A stretch of DNA of 21,591 nt from Limiplasma pullistercoris (GCA_018715165.1 DVMC01000041.1:1-21591), one strand, 5' to 3'. Numbered from the stretch's first letter, positions 1 through 7,021 are shown. A program made the numbers and translations. Notes: generated from the sequence alone by a model not told the origin.

Positions 1-386
1 GCGGAAAGCCGAAGTCGATACCCTGTTTGCCCGGATGTATGAGGACTGGGCGGCGGGGCGTATCACGGAATACAACTTCTCTATGCTGTCCGGGAAGTAC
101 CAAAGCGAACAGGCTGAACTGGACGAAAAGATTGAACAGCTTCAATCCGCTATCGCCACTGAAAGCCAGAACGCCGTAGACGCAGAAAAATGGATTGCCT
201 TGATGAAAGAGTGCGTCAATCCAACAGAACTGACCGCCGAACTTTTGAATATGCTGATTGAAAAAATCGTTGTCCATGAAGCGGTCAAAGGTGAGGACGG
301 AAGCCGGGAACAGGAGGTAGAAATCTTCTACCGCTTTATCGGCAAAATTGATTGAATGATACCAATATCTTTAACTATGTGATACC
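1..386. mobile_element. Right end of an integrative element carrying a serine recombinase
   Basis: The region holds the tail of a large serine recombinase gene followed by about 30 AT-rich bases. The sequence then switches abruptly into the middle of an unrelated regulator gene. The regulator's coding match starts at about base 387, so the element end is placed at about 386. The 7-mer TGATACC occurs at 357-363 and again at 380-386, directly against the junction, and may belong to the recombinase site. In Tn4451/Tn1549-like elements the large serine recombinase commonly lies at one end. The other end is outside the window, so the size and cargo of the element are unknown. The exact boundary is an inference. 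Confidence 0.6.
2..355 (+). CDS. Large serine recombinase, C-terminal fragment (continues left of the window)
   Basis: The frame is open from the first bases and ends at TGA 353-355, giving about 117 residues. No start is visible, so this is a 5'-partial gene cut by the window edge. The sequence resembles the C-terminal helical/coiled-coil part of large serine recombinases of conjugative transposons (the DUF4368-type tail). Recognisable pieces are LFARMYEDWAAGRITEYNF, a Glu/Gln-rich coiled coil, and the closing segment LNMLIEKIVVHE followed by VEIFYRFIG. The catalytic N-terminal domain is not in the window. Such enzymes excise and integrate elements by serine-mediated strand exchange. The gene stops about 30 bases before the apparent element/host junction, as expected for a recombinase at the end of its element. 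Confidence 0.85.
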   Translation, partial: RKAEVDTLFARMYEDWAAGRITEYNFSMLSGKYQSEQAELDEKIEQLQSAIATESQNAVDAEKWIALMKECVNPTELTAELLNMLIEKIVVHEAVKGEDGSREQEVEIFYRFIGKID

Positions 387-851
387 GGCCGGGGTCTGCC
401 CGACATCACGCTGCTGGAGCCGTTGGCCGGGGCGCTGAGCGTGTCGGTAACCGAGCTGCTTTCCGGGGATTGCGCGGAGAACCGCAACCGGGCCGGGAAC
501 CTGTCGCGCAGCCTTTTCTACGTCTGCCCGGTGTGCGGCAACGTGATCTGGTCGGTGGGCGAAGGCGCGTATTCCTGCTGCGGCGTGTCCCTGCCGCCGC
601 TGGAGGCGGAGGAGCCGGACGAGGCGCACGCCATCCACGCCGAGAAGATCGAAACGGAATGGTATGTCACGCTTGACCACCCCATGGACAAGCGGCACTT
701 CATCGCCTTTCTGGCGTTTATGACCGGGGACCGCGTGCAGGTGGCGCACCTGTATCCCGAGCAGGAGGCGTCCGCGCGCTTCTTTGTCCGCGGGCACGGC
801 TGGCTGTACGCGTACTGCAACCATCACGGGCTGTTCCGCGTGCGGCTGTAA
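387..851 (+). pseudogene. HTH-desulfoferrodoxin fusion regulator, 5' end removed by the element
   Basis: The frame reads GRGLPDITLLEPLAGALSVS, which is the second half of a Cro/CI-type helix-turn-helix domain; an intact protein would have roughly 35 more residues in front. Upstream the frame runs into a stop (372-374) inside the mobile element, and no credible start exists. The rest resembles desulfoferrodoxin / superoxide reductase. It has a CPVCGN...CC rubredoxin-like knuckle, then a centre with H in AHAIHAEKI, HPM, the second H in KRHF, and Cys/His in YCNHHGLF. These match the four His and one Cys that bind iron in superoxide reductases. HTH-desulfoferrodoxin fusions probably sense redox state or metal, but that is inference. 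The gene ends one base before the stop of the convergent terminase gene. It probably belonged to the host. Confidence 0.72.
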
Positions 852-852
852 A

Positions 853-2406
853 TCACAGAACGATCAATCCACGGTGATTGTAGACGGAATCTCCGCCCTG
901 GTTTTTCATGGCCCGGTCAAGGGCCATGACCAGCGCGACGGCTCCGTCCACCTTCTCCGTGGATTTTTCCTTGTCCAGCTTCAAATTGCCCGCCGGGTCC
1001 GTGCGCACGAAGGCGTTGTCCATGTTCCAGCGCAGCACCGGATGCCCGCCGTGGCAGAGCCTGTGCTCCAGCACGAGGCGCATCAGCTCCTTGGTCGGCG
1101 GGCTCATGTCCTTGAAGCCCTGCCCGAAGGGCACCATGGTAAACCCGTCGTCCTCCAGGGTCTGCACCATCATGGTGGCGTTCCATCGGTCGTGGGCGAT
1201 CTCGCGGATATCGTAGCGCTCGCCCAGCTCGCAGATGAACCGCTCGATGAACCCGTAATGCACCACGTTGCCCTCCGTAGTCTGGATGAAGCCGCGTTTC
1301 GCCCACTGGTCGTAGGGCACATGGTCGCGCCGCACACGCAGAGAGAGCGTCTCCTCGGGCAGCCAGAAAAACGGAAGCGCGATGTACGGCTCGTCCTCCG
1401 AGGTGGGCGGGAACACCAGCACCAGCGCCGTCAGGTCGGAGGTGCTCGACAGGTCCAGCCCAGCGTAACACGCGCGGCCTTCCAGCGCGTAGGGGTCCAC
1501 CACGCCGCCGCACTCGTCCCACTTGTCCATGGGCATCCAGCGCACGGACTGCTTCACCCACTGGTTCAGGCGCAGCTGGCGGAACTGGTTCTCGTCCGCC
1601 GGGGTCTCCTGCGCCTTGCGGAAGGCGTCGCGCACCTTGTCGATGGTGATGGTGTGGTCCAGCGAGGGGTTGGCCCGGTACCAGTTTTCCTCGCTCGTCC
1701 AGTCCGCGTCGTCCGGCAGGCCGAAGAGCACCGGATAAAAGCGCGGGTCGATCTTGCGCCCTTCGATAATGTCCAGCGCCTTCTGATGCACCTCCCAGCA
1801 GATGGAGTTGCGGTCGGTGCCCGCCGTGGTCAGCAAGAACCACAGCGGCTGTTTTCTGGCGTCGCCCGACCCCTGCGTCATCACGTCGTAGAGCGCGCGG
1901 GTGGGTTGGGTGTGCAATTCATCGAAGATGCAGGCGGACACGTTCAGCCCGTGCTTGGTGGCGACCTCGCTGGAAAGCACCTGATAGATGCTCCCCGTGG
2001 GCTGATAGATCATGCGCCGGGTGGACGGGATGATCTTGACGCGCTTCATGAGCGCCGGGGACTGCCTGACCATGTCCACCGCCACGTCAAACACAATAGC
2101 GGCCTGCTGGCGGTCGGACGCGCAGGAATAGACCTCGGCTTTCCACTCATCGTCGTTGATGAGCATGTTGAGCGCAATGGCCGCGCCCAGCTCGGACTTT
2201 CCGTTCTTCTTGGGGATTTCGATATAGGCCGTGGTGTACTGGCGCATGGAAAGATCGTCGTCGCGCACCGTGCCGAACACGTCCCGGATGATCTTCTCCT
2301 GCCACGGCAGCAGGTGAAAAGGCTGGCCGTGGAACTCGCCCTTGGTGTGGCGCAGGGCCTCGATGAAGCGGACCACGCGCTGAGCCTTTCGTTCGTCAAA
2401 CGCCAT
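853..2406 (-). CDS. terL: Phage terminase large subunit (ATPase and nuclease)
   Basis: This 517-residue protein is full length for the Terminase_1 (HK97-like) family. It powers DNA translocation into the prohead and cuts concatemers. The N-terminal ATPase shows a Walker A-like PKKNGKSE at 65-72, Walker B ACIFDELH at 158-165 and a LLTTAGT coupling segment near 191. The C-terminal RNase H-like nuclease shows GLDLS (D318), HDRWNA (D406) and KVDGAVA (D487), the expected metal-binding acidic residues. The ATG lies directly after the small-subunit stop (TAA then ATG, no gap), so the two are translationally linked. The C-terminus looks native (SVYNHRGL). In related phages a portal gene follows; here a convergent non-phage regulator remnant begins one base later, so the head genes are missing or elsewhere. 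Confidence 0.95.
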   Translation of the reverse strand: MAFDERKAQRVVRFIEALRHTKGEFHGQPFHLLPWQEKIIRDVFGTVRDDDLSMRQYTTAYIEIPKKNGKSELGAAIALNMLINDDEWKAEVYSCASDRQQAAIVFDVAVDMVRQSPALMKRVKIIPSTRRMIYQPTGSIYQVLSSEVATKHGLNVSACIFDELHTQPTRALYDVMTQGSGDARKQPLWFLLTTAGTDRNSICWEVHQKALDIIEGRKIDPRFYPVLFGLPDDADWTSEENWYRANPSLDHTITIDKVRDAFRKAQETPADENQFRQLRLNQWVKQSVRWMPMDKWDECGGVVDPYALEGRACYAGLDLSSTSDLTALVLVFPPTSEDEPYIALPFFWLPEETLSLRVRRDHVPYDQWAKRGFIQTTEGNVVHYGFIERFICELGERYDIREIAHDRWNATMMVQTLEDDGFTMVPFGQGFKDMSPPTKELMRLVLEHRLCHGGHPVLRWNMDNAFVRTDPAGNLKLDKEKSTEKVDGAVALVMALDRAMKNQGGDSVYNHRGLIVL

Positions 2407-2886
2407 TTACCAGTCCCCCTTGAGCAGCCGTTCCATGGGATCCTCCGAAGCGCCATCCTCCGAACCGGTACCGGCGATGATGCGCGCGCGGGTTGCCGGC
2501 GTCAGGCCAAACTCCGAGCAGAACGACTGCATGATCTTGAGGTTCTGCTGGGCGATGCTGACCTGCGGCACCTGCTGCACATAGCCGCTGGGCGTCTGGA
2601 AGATGGAGCCGTGCTGAGTGATGAACGCCTCGGCCTCCTTCCACCGGGCGTAGGCCTGGCAGTAGCCCTCAAACGCCGTGAGGTCGGCCATGGTCAGCAC
2701 GCCCATGGCTTCCAGCGCGGGCGCAAGCCGCTTCCACTCCTTCTTGGCCTCCGGCAGGAGCCACGCCGGGCATTTGAGCGTGGCCTTGGGCGGAACGGGC
2801 TCCCTGTCGTTGAGCGGGCGCTTGCCGGGGTTGCCCTTGAGCACCTTGAGCGCCGTGGGCTTGGGCTTTCGGCCCCGTGTCGCCAT
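2407..2886 (-). CDS. terS: Phage terminase small subunit, P27 family
   Basis: A 159-residue protein that opens with the P27-family signature ATRGRKPKPTALKVLKGNPG followed by KRPLNDREP, and is then helical. Small terminases recognise the packaging site and load the large subunit. The ATG at 2886 is chosen because AAGGAGG sits eight bases upstream. An in-frame GTG nine bases further upstream lies inside that ribosome site and is rejected. The gene abuts terL and is 29 bases downstream of the methyltransferase gene, so the three are probably one transcript. The C-terminal MERLLKGDW resembles the usual ending of this family. Confidence 0.93.
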   Translation of the reverse strand: MATRGRKPKPTALKVLKGNPGKRPLNDREPVPPKATLKCPAWLLPEAKKEWKRLAPALEAMGVLTMADLTAFEGYCQAYARWKEAEAFITQHGSIFQTPSGYVQQVPQVSIAQQNLKIMQSFCSEFGLTPATRARIIAGTGSEDGASEDPMERLLKGDW

Positions 2887-2915
2887 GGGAATCACCTCCT
2901 TCCAAGGCCATGGGA

Positions 2916-4154
2916 TTACGGGCTGACCGCTTCATAGGAAAGCTCCTGTCCGTCGCGCAAGACATGGACAGGAGCGTCGGGGTATTCGGCTTTGTAGCGC
3001 ATCACAATGACGCTGGCATAGCGCGGATCGAGCTCCATCGTGCGGCAGATGCGATCGGTTTCCTCGCAGGCGATGAGCGTCGATCCGCTGCCGCCGAACA
3101 GGTCCATGACCACGCCGTTGGGCGCGGAGCTGTTCCTGATGGGATAGGCCAGCAGCGGGATGGGCTTCATGGTGGGATGTTCCTTGCTGCGCCGGGGCTT
3201 GTCGAACTTCCAGACCGTGGACTGCTTGCGGTCGGAAAACCACTTGTGCTTGCCGTTGGGCAGCCAGCCGTAGAGCACCGGCTCATGCTGCCACTGGTAG
3301 GGCGAGCGCCCCAGCACGAGGCTGTTCTTCACCCAGACGCACACGCCGCTGAGGTGAAAGCCCGCCTCCTTAAAAGCGCGGCGGAAGTTGAGTCCCTCCG
3401 TGTCCGCGTGGAAGATGTACGCGCTGCCGCCTTCCGCCAGATGCGCCGCCATGTTGCGAAACGCCGCCAGCAAAAACGCATAGAACGTTTCATCGGCCAT
3501 GCTGTCGTTCTGGATCTTCTTGCCGTCCGCCGATTCATAGGCGACGTTGTACGGCGGATCGGTGACGACGAGATTGGCCTTGAGGCCGTCCATGAGCCGG
3601 GCCACGTCGTCCGCGTTGGTCGCGTCGCCGCACAGCATCCGGTGACGCCCGAGCGTCCACAGGTCGCCCGGCTTGACGAAGGGCGTCACCTCCTCCGCAT
3701 CCAGTTCGCAGTCGTCGTCCTTGACGTCCTTGTCATGCACCTGGGAAAACAGGTCGTCGACCTCCGCCGCGTCAAAGCCCGTCGCGCCCAGGTCATACCC
3801 GGAAAGCTGAAGGTCGGTAAGCAGTTCGGCCAGCGCTTTCGGCTCCCACTCGCCCACGGCCTTATTGAGGGCGATGTTGAGCGCCTTTTCGTCCTGCGGA
3901 TCCTCGATATGCACGACCACGCAGTCGATCTCCGTCACGCCCTCGGCCAGCAGCACCTTGTAGCGCTGGTGCCCGCCCACAATGTTACCCGTGACCTCAT
4001 TCCAGATGACGGGGTCGACGTAGCCGAAGTCGTGCAGGCTGCGTTTGATTTTTTCGTAGGCGGGATCGCCGGGCCTGAGGTCCTTGCGGGGGTTGTATTT
4101 GGCGGGCTTCAGCTTTTCGACGCTGATTCGCCGCAGATTCATCTGAGTGTTCAT
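2916..4154 (-). CDS. Adenine/cytosine-N4 DNA methyltransferase with ParB-like N-terminal domain
   Basis: A 412-residue two-domain protein. Residues about 10-100 form a ParB/Srx-like domain (VEKLKPAKYNPR, then NIVGGHQRYKVL). Residues about 165-390 form an amino-methyltransferase: DPPY at 199-202, and the SAM-binding FGGSGST at 353-359, followed by ELDPRY. Motif IV before motif I is the beta-class order. Phage enzymes of this kind protect DNA from restriction or modify the packaging region. No restriction endonuclease is adjacent, so it appears to be an orphan methylase. The frame is open for another 59 codons upstream, but ATG 4154 is preceded by GGAAAGG with eight-base spacing and matches the usual N-terminus, so it is chosen. 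The methylated base and the target site cannot be read from the sequence. Confidence 0.92.
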   Translation of the reverse strand: MNTQMNLRRISVEKLKPAKYNPRKDLRPGDPAYEKIKRSLHDFGYVDPVIWNEVTGNIVGGHQRYKVLLAEGVTEIDCVVVHIEDPQDEKALNIALNKAVGEWEPKALAELLTDLQLSGYDLGATGFDAAEVDDLFSQVHDKDVKDDDCELDAEEVTPFVKPGDLWTLGRHRMLCGDATNADDVARLMDGLKANLVVTDPPYNVAYESADGKKIQNDSMADETFYAFLLAAFRNMAAHLAEGGSAYIFHADTEGLNFRRAFKEAGFHLSGVCVWVKNSLVLGRSPYQWQHEPVLYGWLPNGKHKWFSDRKQSTVWKFDKPRRSKEHPTMKPIPLLAYPIRNSSAPNGVVMDLFGGSGSTLIACEETDRICRTMELDPRYASVIVMRYKAEYPDAPVHVLRDGQELSYEAVSP

Positions 4155-4230
4155 TTCATCATCCTTTCCGGGTGTGTTTCTTCCCATCATTCGGTAACAA
4201 AAGCAACAGATAGCACTTTCTTCAGCTTTC

Positions 4231-4267
4231 TTGACGTGGTAGTCAAATCGTGCTACAATATGACTAC
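4231..4267 (+). promoter_or_regulatory. Promoter and palindromic operator of toxin-antitoxin operon 1
   Basis: TTGACG (4231-4236) and TACAAT (4254-4259) are separated by 17 bases, close to the vegetative sigma consensus. An inverted repeat, GTAGTCA (4239-4245) and TGACTAC (4261-4267), brackets the -10 box. That is the expected place for autorepression by the antitoxin or the complex. AAGGAGGT at 4271-4278 is the ribosome site for the antitoxin. Confidence 0.8.
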
Positions 4268-4284
4268 TCCAAGGAGGTGTCCTT

Positions 4285-4581
4285 ATGAATCCTAGCATTT
4301 CAATTCGTCCGTCAAAGGAACTGAGGAACAACTATAATCAGATCTCCGCGCTGTCCAGAAGCAACCCTGTTGCGATCACTGTCAATGGCAAAGAGGATAC
4401 TGTCGTCCTGTCCCATGAGGATTTCGTTGACCAGCAACAGTACATTCGTGAACTCGAAGCCCGCCTTGCGGTTTATGCGCATCTCGCGCAAGCGTTGGAC
4501 GATGTGAAACTTGGCAGAACACAGGCCATGGATGAAGCCTTTGACGATATTCTCGGTGAGCTCGACGAGGTGCGTCCATGA
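4285..4581 (+). CDS. Type II antitoxin, Phd/YefM-like
   Basis: A 98-residue protein. The N-terminal half (IRPSKELRNNYNQIS, then VAITVNGKEDTVVLSHEDF) has the fold pattern of Phd/YefM antitoxins: a DNA-binding N-terminus with a beta hairpin, then a long helix (YIRELEARLAVY) and an acidic C-terminal tail that would bind the toxin. The ATG at 4285 follows AAGGAGGT with six-base spacing. The stop overlaps the toxin start in an ATGA, so the pair is translationally coupled. The operator palindrome over the promoter fits autoregulation. It is transcribed against the surrounding phage genes, as an acquired module would be. Confidence 0.87.
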   Translation: MNPSISIRPSKELRNNYNQISALSRSNPVAITVNGKEDTVVLSHEDFVDQQQYIRELEARLAVYAHLAQALDDVKLGRTQAMDEAFDDILGELDEVRP

Positions 4582-4901
4582 GTTATCAGGTCAGAATCAC
4601 GGAAACCGCAAAGCAGGATCTCCGCGAGATTGCCTTCTACATCGCCGGGCATTCCATGGACAACGATATTGCAAAGCGCTTCATTATGGAACTGAGAGAT
4701 CAATGCAATCGCCTGATGGACTTTCCCCAGGGCGGAGCGTTAGCGAAAGACCGCATTCTGCGTAGCTTTGACTTTCGCTACATCCTGCATAAGGATTATT
4801 TGATCTTCTACAGCATTGATGAAGCGCAGAAGATCGTCAGCGTATTGGCCATATTCAATTCGAAAAAAGACTACCTCCGCGTGATGAGGAAGTTTATCTA
4901 G
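4578..4901 (+). CDS. Type II toxin, RelE/ParE superfamily
   Basis: A 107-residue protein with the RelE/ParE pattern: YQVRITETAKQDLREIAFYI at the N-terminus, a central FPQGG, then FRYILHKDYLIFYSIDE and a closing beta strand IVSVLAIFNSKKDY. ParE-like members poison gyrase and RelE-like members cleave mRNA on ribosomes; the sequence alone does not decide between them. The start ATG overlaps the antitoxin stop by four bases. A hairpin followed by a T tract lies 14 bases downstream, closing a two-gene operon. Confidence 0.88.
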   Translation: MSYQVRITETAKQDLREIAFYIAGHSMDNDIAKRFIMELRDQCNRLMDFPQGGALAKDRILRSFDFRYILHKDYLIFYSIDEAQKIVSVLAIFNSKKDYLRVMRKFI

Positions 4902-4914
4902 CCATTTGAGGCAT

Positions 4915-4945
4915 CTGTCCGCGTGGGCAGCTGCTTTTCTTTTTT
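4915..4945 (+). terminator. Rho-independent terminator of toxin-antitoxin operon 1
   Basis: CTGTCC (4915-4920), loop GCGT and GGGCAG (4925-4930) form a six-pair stem including one G-T pair. CTGCTTTTCTTTTTTT follows. The stem is short but the T tract is strong. Confidence 0.6.
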
Positions 4946-4999
4946 TCGCCGGATTTTTTCTGGCGTTTTTTGATTTTTGGGGCGTAACCCCCGGGTCCC

Positions 5000-5078
5000 G
5001 AATTTCGCGGAAATTCACGCGAGAGGGGGCCGCGGTCCCCTCGAAACCGCGCCCGGGAATTCGATCCCCCCTTGGGGG
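5000..5078. repeat. Cluster of three palindromes; possible phage packaging (cos-like) site
   Basis: Three inverted repeats lie in 80 bases: GAATTT/AAATTC (5000-5016, five-base centre), GAGGGG/CCCCTC around a CCGCGG core (5023-5042), and CCCCC-TT-GGGGG (5067-5078). No gene covers them. Clustered palindromes a few kilobases upstream of the terminase genes suit a terminase recognition site, but nothing here proves that function. They could equally be folded-RNA or decay features at the edge of the GC-extreme tract. Confidence 0.4.
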
Positions 5079-5460
5079 CGCGGGCCGTTCGGCCGGGGCC
5101 GGGGCGCGGGGACGGCCGGGGGCGCGGCGCGGGCGGCGCGCTTTTTTTTGCGCGCGGGCGGGGCGGCGGCGGGCCTTCGGGGGGGCGCGCCGGGCGCGGG
5201 GCGCGGCGGCGGCTTCCCGCCGGGCGAAGGCGGGCGGGGCCGGGCGGCGGCGCGGCAAAAACGGGGCGGCGCCTGTGCGGGCACAGGGGGCCTGCGGCGG
5301 GCGCGGGCGCGCCGGGCGGGCGGTTGCCCGGCGGCGGGGCGGCGCGGCGCGGGGGCACACGGGGCCAAATCCGCCGGGCGGCGGCGGGGCGCGGCGGGCC
5401 GGGCGCAGGGGCGGCAAATCCGCCGGGCGCGCGGGGCGCGGCGCCGGTTTTTTTGGCGCG
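5079..5460. other. Extremely GC-rich, G-skewed low-complexity tract without a credible gene
   Basis: Sixty-base rows counted by eye run at roughly 80-93% G+C, with G in clear excess over C on the plus strand. The tract is built from GGCGCGGG-like units broken by short A or T homopolymers. Open frames exist in nearly every phase only because AT-containing stop codons are absent. Their translations are Arg/Gly/Ala or Pro/Ala/Arg runs with no domain and no start signal, so none is annotated. Bases 5095-5122 fit a four-run G-quadruplex pattern (GGGG-CC-GGGG-CGC-GGGG-ACGGCC-GGGGG). A 15-base direct repeat starting CAAATCCGCC occurs at 5366-5380 and 5415-5429. Confidence 0.7.
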
Positions 5461-5515
5461 GCGGGCGAAAAAATCCCCGTTTTTGCTTTATAAGGAAGCG
5501 GGGTTTTTCGCCCGC
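5461..5515. terminator. Large hairpin, likely bidirectional terminator ahead of the amidoligase cassette
   Basis: The arm at 5461-5479 (GCGGGCGAAAAAATCCCCG) pairs with 5499-5515 (CGGGGTTTTTCGCCCGC), allowing two extra bases on the left. The CCCCG/CGGGG core is flanked by A runs on the left and T runs on the right, so it can end transcripts from either side. From 5516 to 5683 I see only A/T- and GC-homopolymer-rich leader sequence with a small GGCGG/CCGCC hairpin (5644-5661), and no gene. Confidence 0.55.
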
Positions 5516-5683
5516 TTTTCTTTGTCGGATCAGAGCTGATTTTTCCCGAAAACCTTGTGCTTTTCATCGGGTTGCTTTTTCGGCCCGGCGGAGTGATGAA
5601 TGTGTCGCGGCCGGAAAAAAGGCAAAAACCAAAAGCCGCCGCGGGCGGGAAAAAAACCGCCGGGCAAAAAGGGAGGGAACCCC

Positions 5684-6571
5684 GTGAAAACCCAAACCTT
5701 CGGTATCGAGATCGAAACCACAGGTCTCGGCCGCGAACGGGCGGCGCGGGCCATCGCGGCACACTTCGGCACCACGCCCCTGTACGTGGGGCGGCATCTG
5801 GACGACTGGCGTGTGCCCATGCCCGACGGGCGCCACTGGACGGTGGAGCGCGATGGGTCGGTCACCGACCCCTGCGCCGAGGTGGTCAGCCCGGTGTGCC
5901 GCTGGGAGGATATCGGGATGGTCCAGGAGGTGATCCGCGCCCTGCGCCGGGCCGGCGCGAAGGCCGACGCCACCTGCGGCATCCACATCCACGTAGGGCT
6001 GGGGCAGCACACCCCGGCAAGTCTGCGGCGGCTGGTCAATCTGGTCAACGCCAAGGAGGACCTGCTGACACAGGCACTGGGGATCTCGCCCGGGCGGCGC
6101 GCCCGCTGGTGCCGGCCGGTGAACCCGGAGTTTCTAGGCGAGCTCAACCGCCGCAAGCCCGACACCATGGAAGCGCTGGCACAGCTCTGGTATCGAACCA
6201 ACAACGGCGTCCGGTACACGGACTGGCGGCGGCACGCCGCCTCCCACTACGACCTGAGCCGCTACCACCTGCTCAACCTGCACGCGGCCTTTTCCACCGA
6301 GCGGCCCGCGCACACCATCGAGTTCCGCGCCTTCAACGGCACGCTCCACGCGGGCGAGGTCAAAAGCTACATCCAGCTGTGCCTGGCCATCAGCCATCAG
6401 GCGCTGACCGCCAAGGCCGCCAGCCCGGCGCGGCCGGACACGGACAACCCCAAGTACACCTTCCGCTGCTGGCTCCTGCGCCTGGGGTTCATCGGGGATG
6501 AATTCGAGACCGCGCGCCTGCACCTGACCAAGCGCCTGCCCGGCAACGCCGCCTGGCGGCAGGCATCCTGA
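5684..6571 (+). CDS. Putative amidoligase (Amidoligase_2 family)
   Basis: A 295-residue protein resembling the COOH-NH2 ligase-type amidoligases (glutamine-synthetase-like fold). These are predicted to join a carboxyl to an amine with ATP. Family landmarks in order: GIEIETTG (E9, E11) at 7-14; TVERDGS 53-59; AEVVSP 65-70; CGIHIHVG 98-105 with the paired His; HLLNLHAAF 195-203; and IEFRAFNGTLHAGEVKSYI 212-230. The GTG at 5684 is chosen because GGGAGGG lies about six bases upstream and the protein then opens at the conserved GIEIETTG. The frame stays open upstream into homopolymer-rich sequence that is not protein-like. It is the first gene of a plus-strand cassette ending in a gamma-glutamylcyclotransferase, a plausible make/break pair. 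The true substrate is unknown. Its N- and C-terminal modules recur in the protein at 9495-10313. Confidence 0.85.
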   Translation: MKTQTFGIEIETTGLGRERAARAIAAHFGTTPLYVGRHLDDWRVPMPDGRHWTVERDGSVTDPCAEVVSPVCRWEDIGMVQEVIRALRRAGAKADATCGIHIHVGLGQHTPASLRRLVNLVNAKEDLLTQALGISPGRRARWCRPVNPEFLGELNRRKPDTMEALAQLWYRTNNGVRYTDWRRHAASHYDLSRYHLLNLHAAFSTERPAHTIEFRAFNGTLHAGEVKSYIQLCLAISHQALTAKAASPARPDTDNPKYTFRCWLLRLGFIGDEFETARLHLTKRLPGNAAWRQAS

Positions 6572-6581
6572 CACACCCGCC

Positions 6582-6626
6582 CGCGGGAAGCCGCGCGACT
6601 TTCAAATCGAAAAGGAGGCACACCCC
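6582..6626 (+). promoter_or_regulatory. Repeated leader, copy 1 (hairpin, TTTCAAATC, strong RBS)
   Basis: The hairpin CGCGG-GAAG-CCGCG (6582-6595) is followed by TTTCAAATC (6600-6608) and AAAAGGAGG just before the ATG at 6627. The same order of hairpin, motif and ribosome site recurs in front of other genes of this cassette. Confidence 0.6.
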
Positions 6627-6935
6627 ATGAACGAACGCAGCTACTGGAATTCCAACGGCGAAGCACAGGCCCTCTACGACGAGATGCAGGCGGCGGCTTT
6701 CAAATACACCAAGGCCACCGGGGCGCTGTTCCACAGCTACCACCGCTACTACAACGACGGCGACCTGCCCGGCTGGGCGCGGAGCCGCCCGGACATGACG
6801 CGATACAGCCTCGAGTACGGATACGGCCACAGTGTGCTGACCGCCGCGGGCGAGGCCGAATTTGAGCGGCGCATCACCGAACGAATCCAAATCGAGCACC
6901 GCCGCTTTCAAAAAGCCCGGCGGACCCCCGCCTGA
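6627..6935 (+). CDS. Small phage/ICE protein of unknown function
   Basis: A 102-residue protein opening MNERSYWNSNG, an N-terminus that resembles small uncharacterised proteins of Clostridia mobile elements. It is rich in Tyr, Arg and His (SYHRYYNDGDLPGWARS), soluble, with no membrane segment or signal peptide and no recognisable catalytic motif. The ATG follows AAAAGGAGG with good spacing and sits behind leader copy 1. It is 55 bases downstream of the amidoligase stop, so both may share a transcript. No function can be assigned. Confidence 0.75.
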   Translation: MNERSYWNSNGEAQALYDEMQAAAFKYTKATGALFHSYHRYYNDGDLPGWARSRPDMTRYSLEYGYGHSVLTAAGEAEFERRITERIQIEHRRFQKARRTPA

Positions 6936-6956
6936 CGAGCGCCGGTTGGCAACCGG

Positions 6957-7021
6957 CCGAAACCGGCACAGCCGGTCGCGGGAAGCCGCACGGTTCCCAA
7001 ATCGAGAAGGAGGTACACACC
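6957..7021 (+). promoter_or_regulatory. Repeated leader, copy 2 (two hairpins plus strong RBS)
   Basis: ACCGGC-ACA-GCCGGT (6962-6976) is followed at once by GCGG-GAAG-CCGC (6978-6989), then TTCCCAAATCGAG and AAGGAGG before the ATG at 7022. Bases 6989-7018 are repeated exactly at 7328-7357 (30 bases). The two-hairpin arrangement recurs in copy 4. Confidence 0.65.

Noticed and set aside
784..2937. Long plus-strand open frame opposite the terminase genes
   Set aside because: It is the mirror of high-GC coding sequence; its translation is Arg/His/Leu-rich with no domain and no ribosome site, while the minus strand carries complete terminase motifs.
2877..4295. Plus-strand frame of 472 codons opposite the methyltransferase
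   Set aside because: Shadow of the methyltransferase gene; no family features and no start signal.
4740..5762. Long minus-strand Pro/Ala/Arg-rich frame and matching plus-strand Gly/Arg-rich frames in the GC-extreme tract
   Set aside because: Several frames are open at once because stop codons cannot occur in this composition; no start signal or domain, and one runs antisense through the toxin gene.
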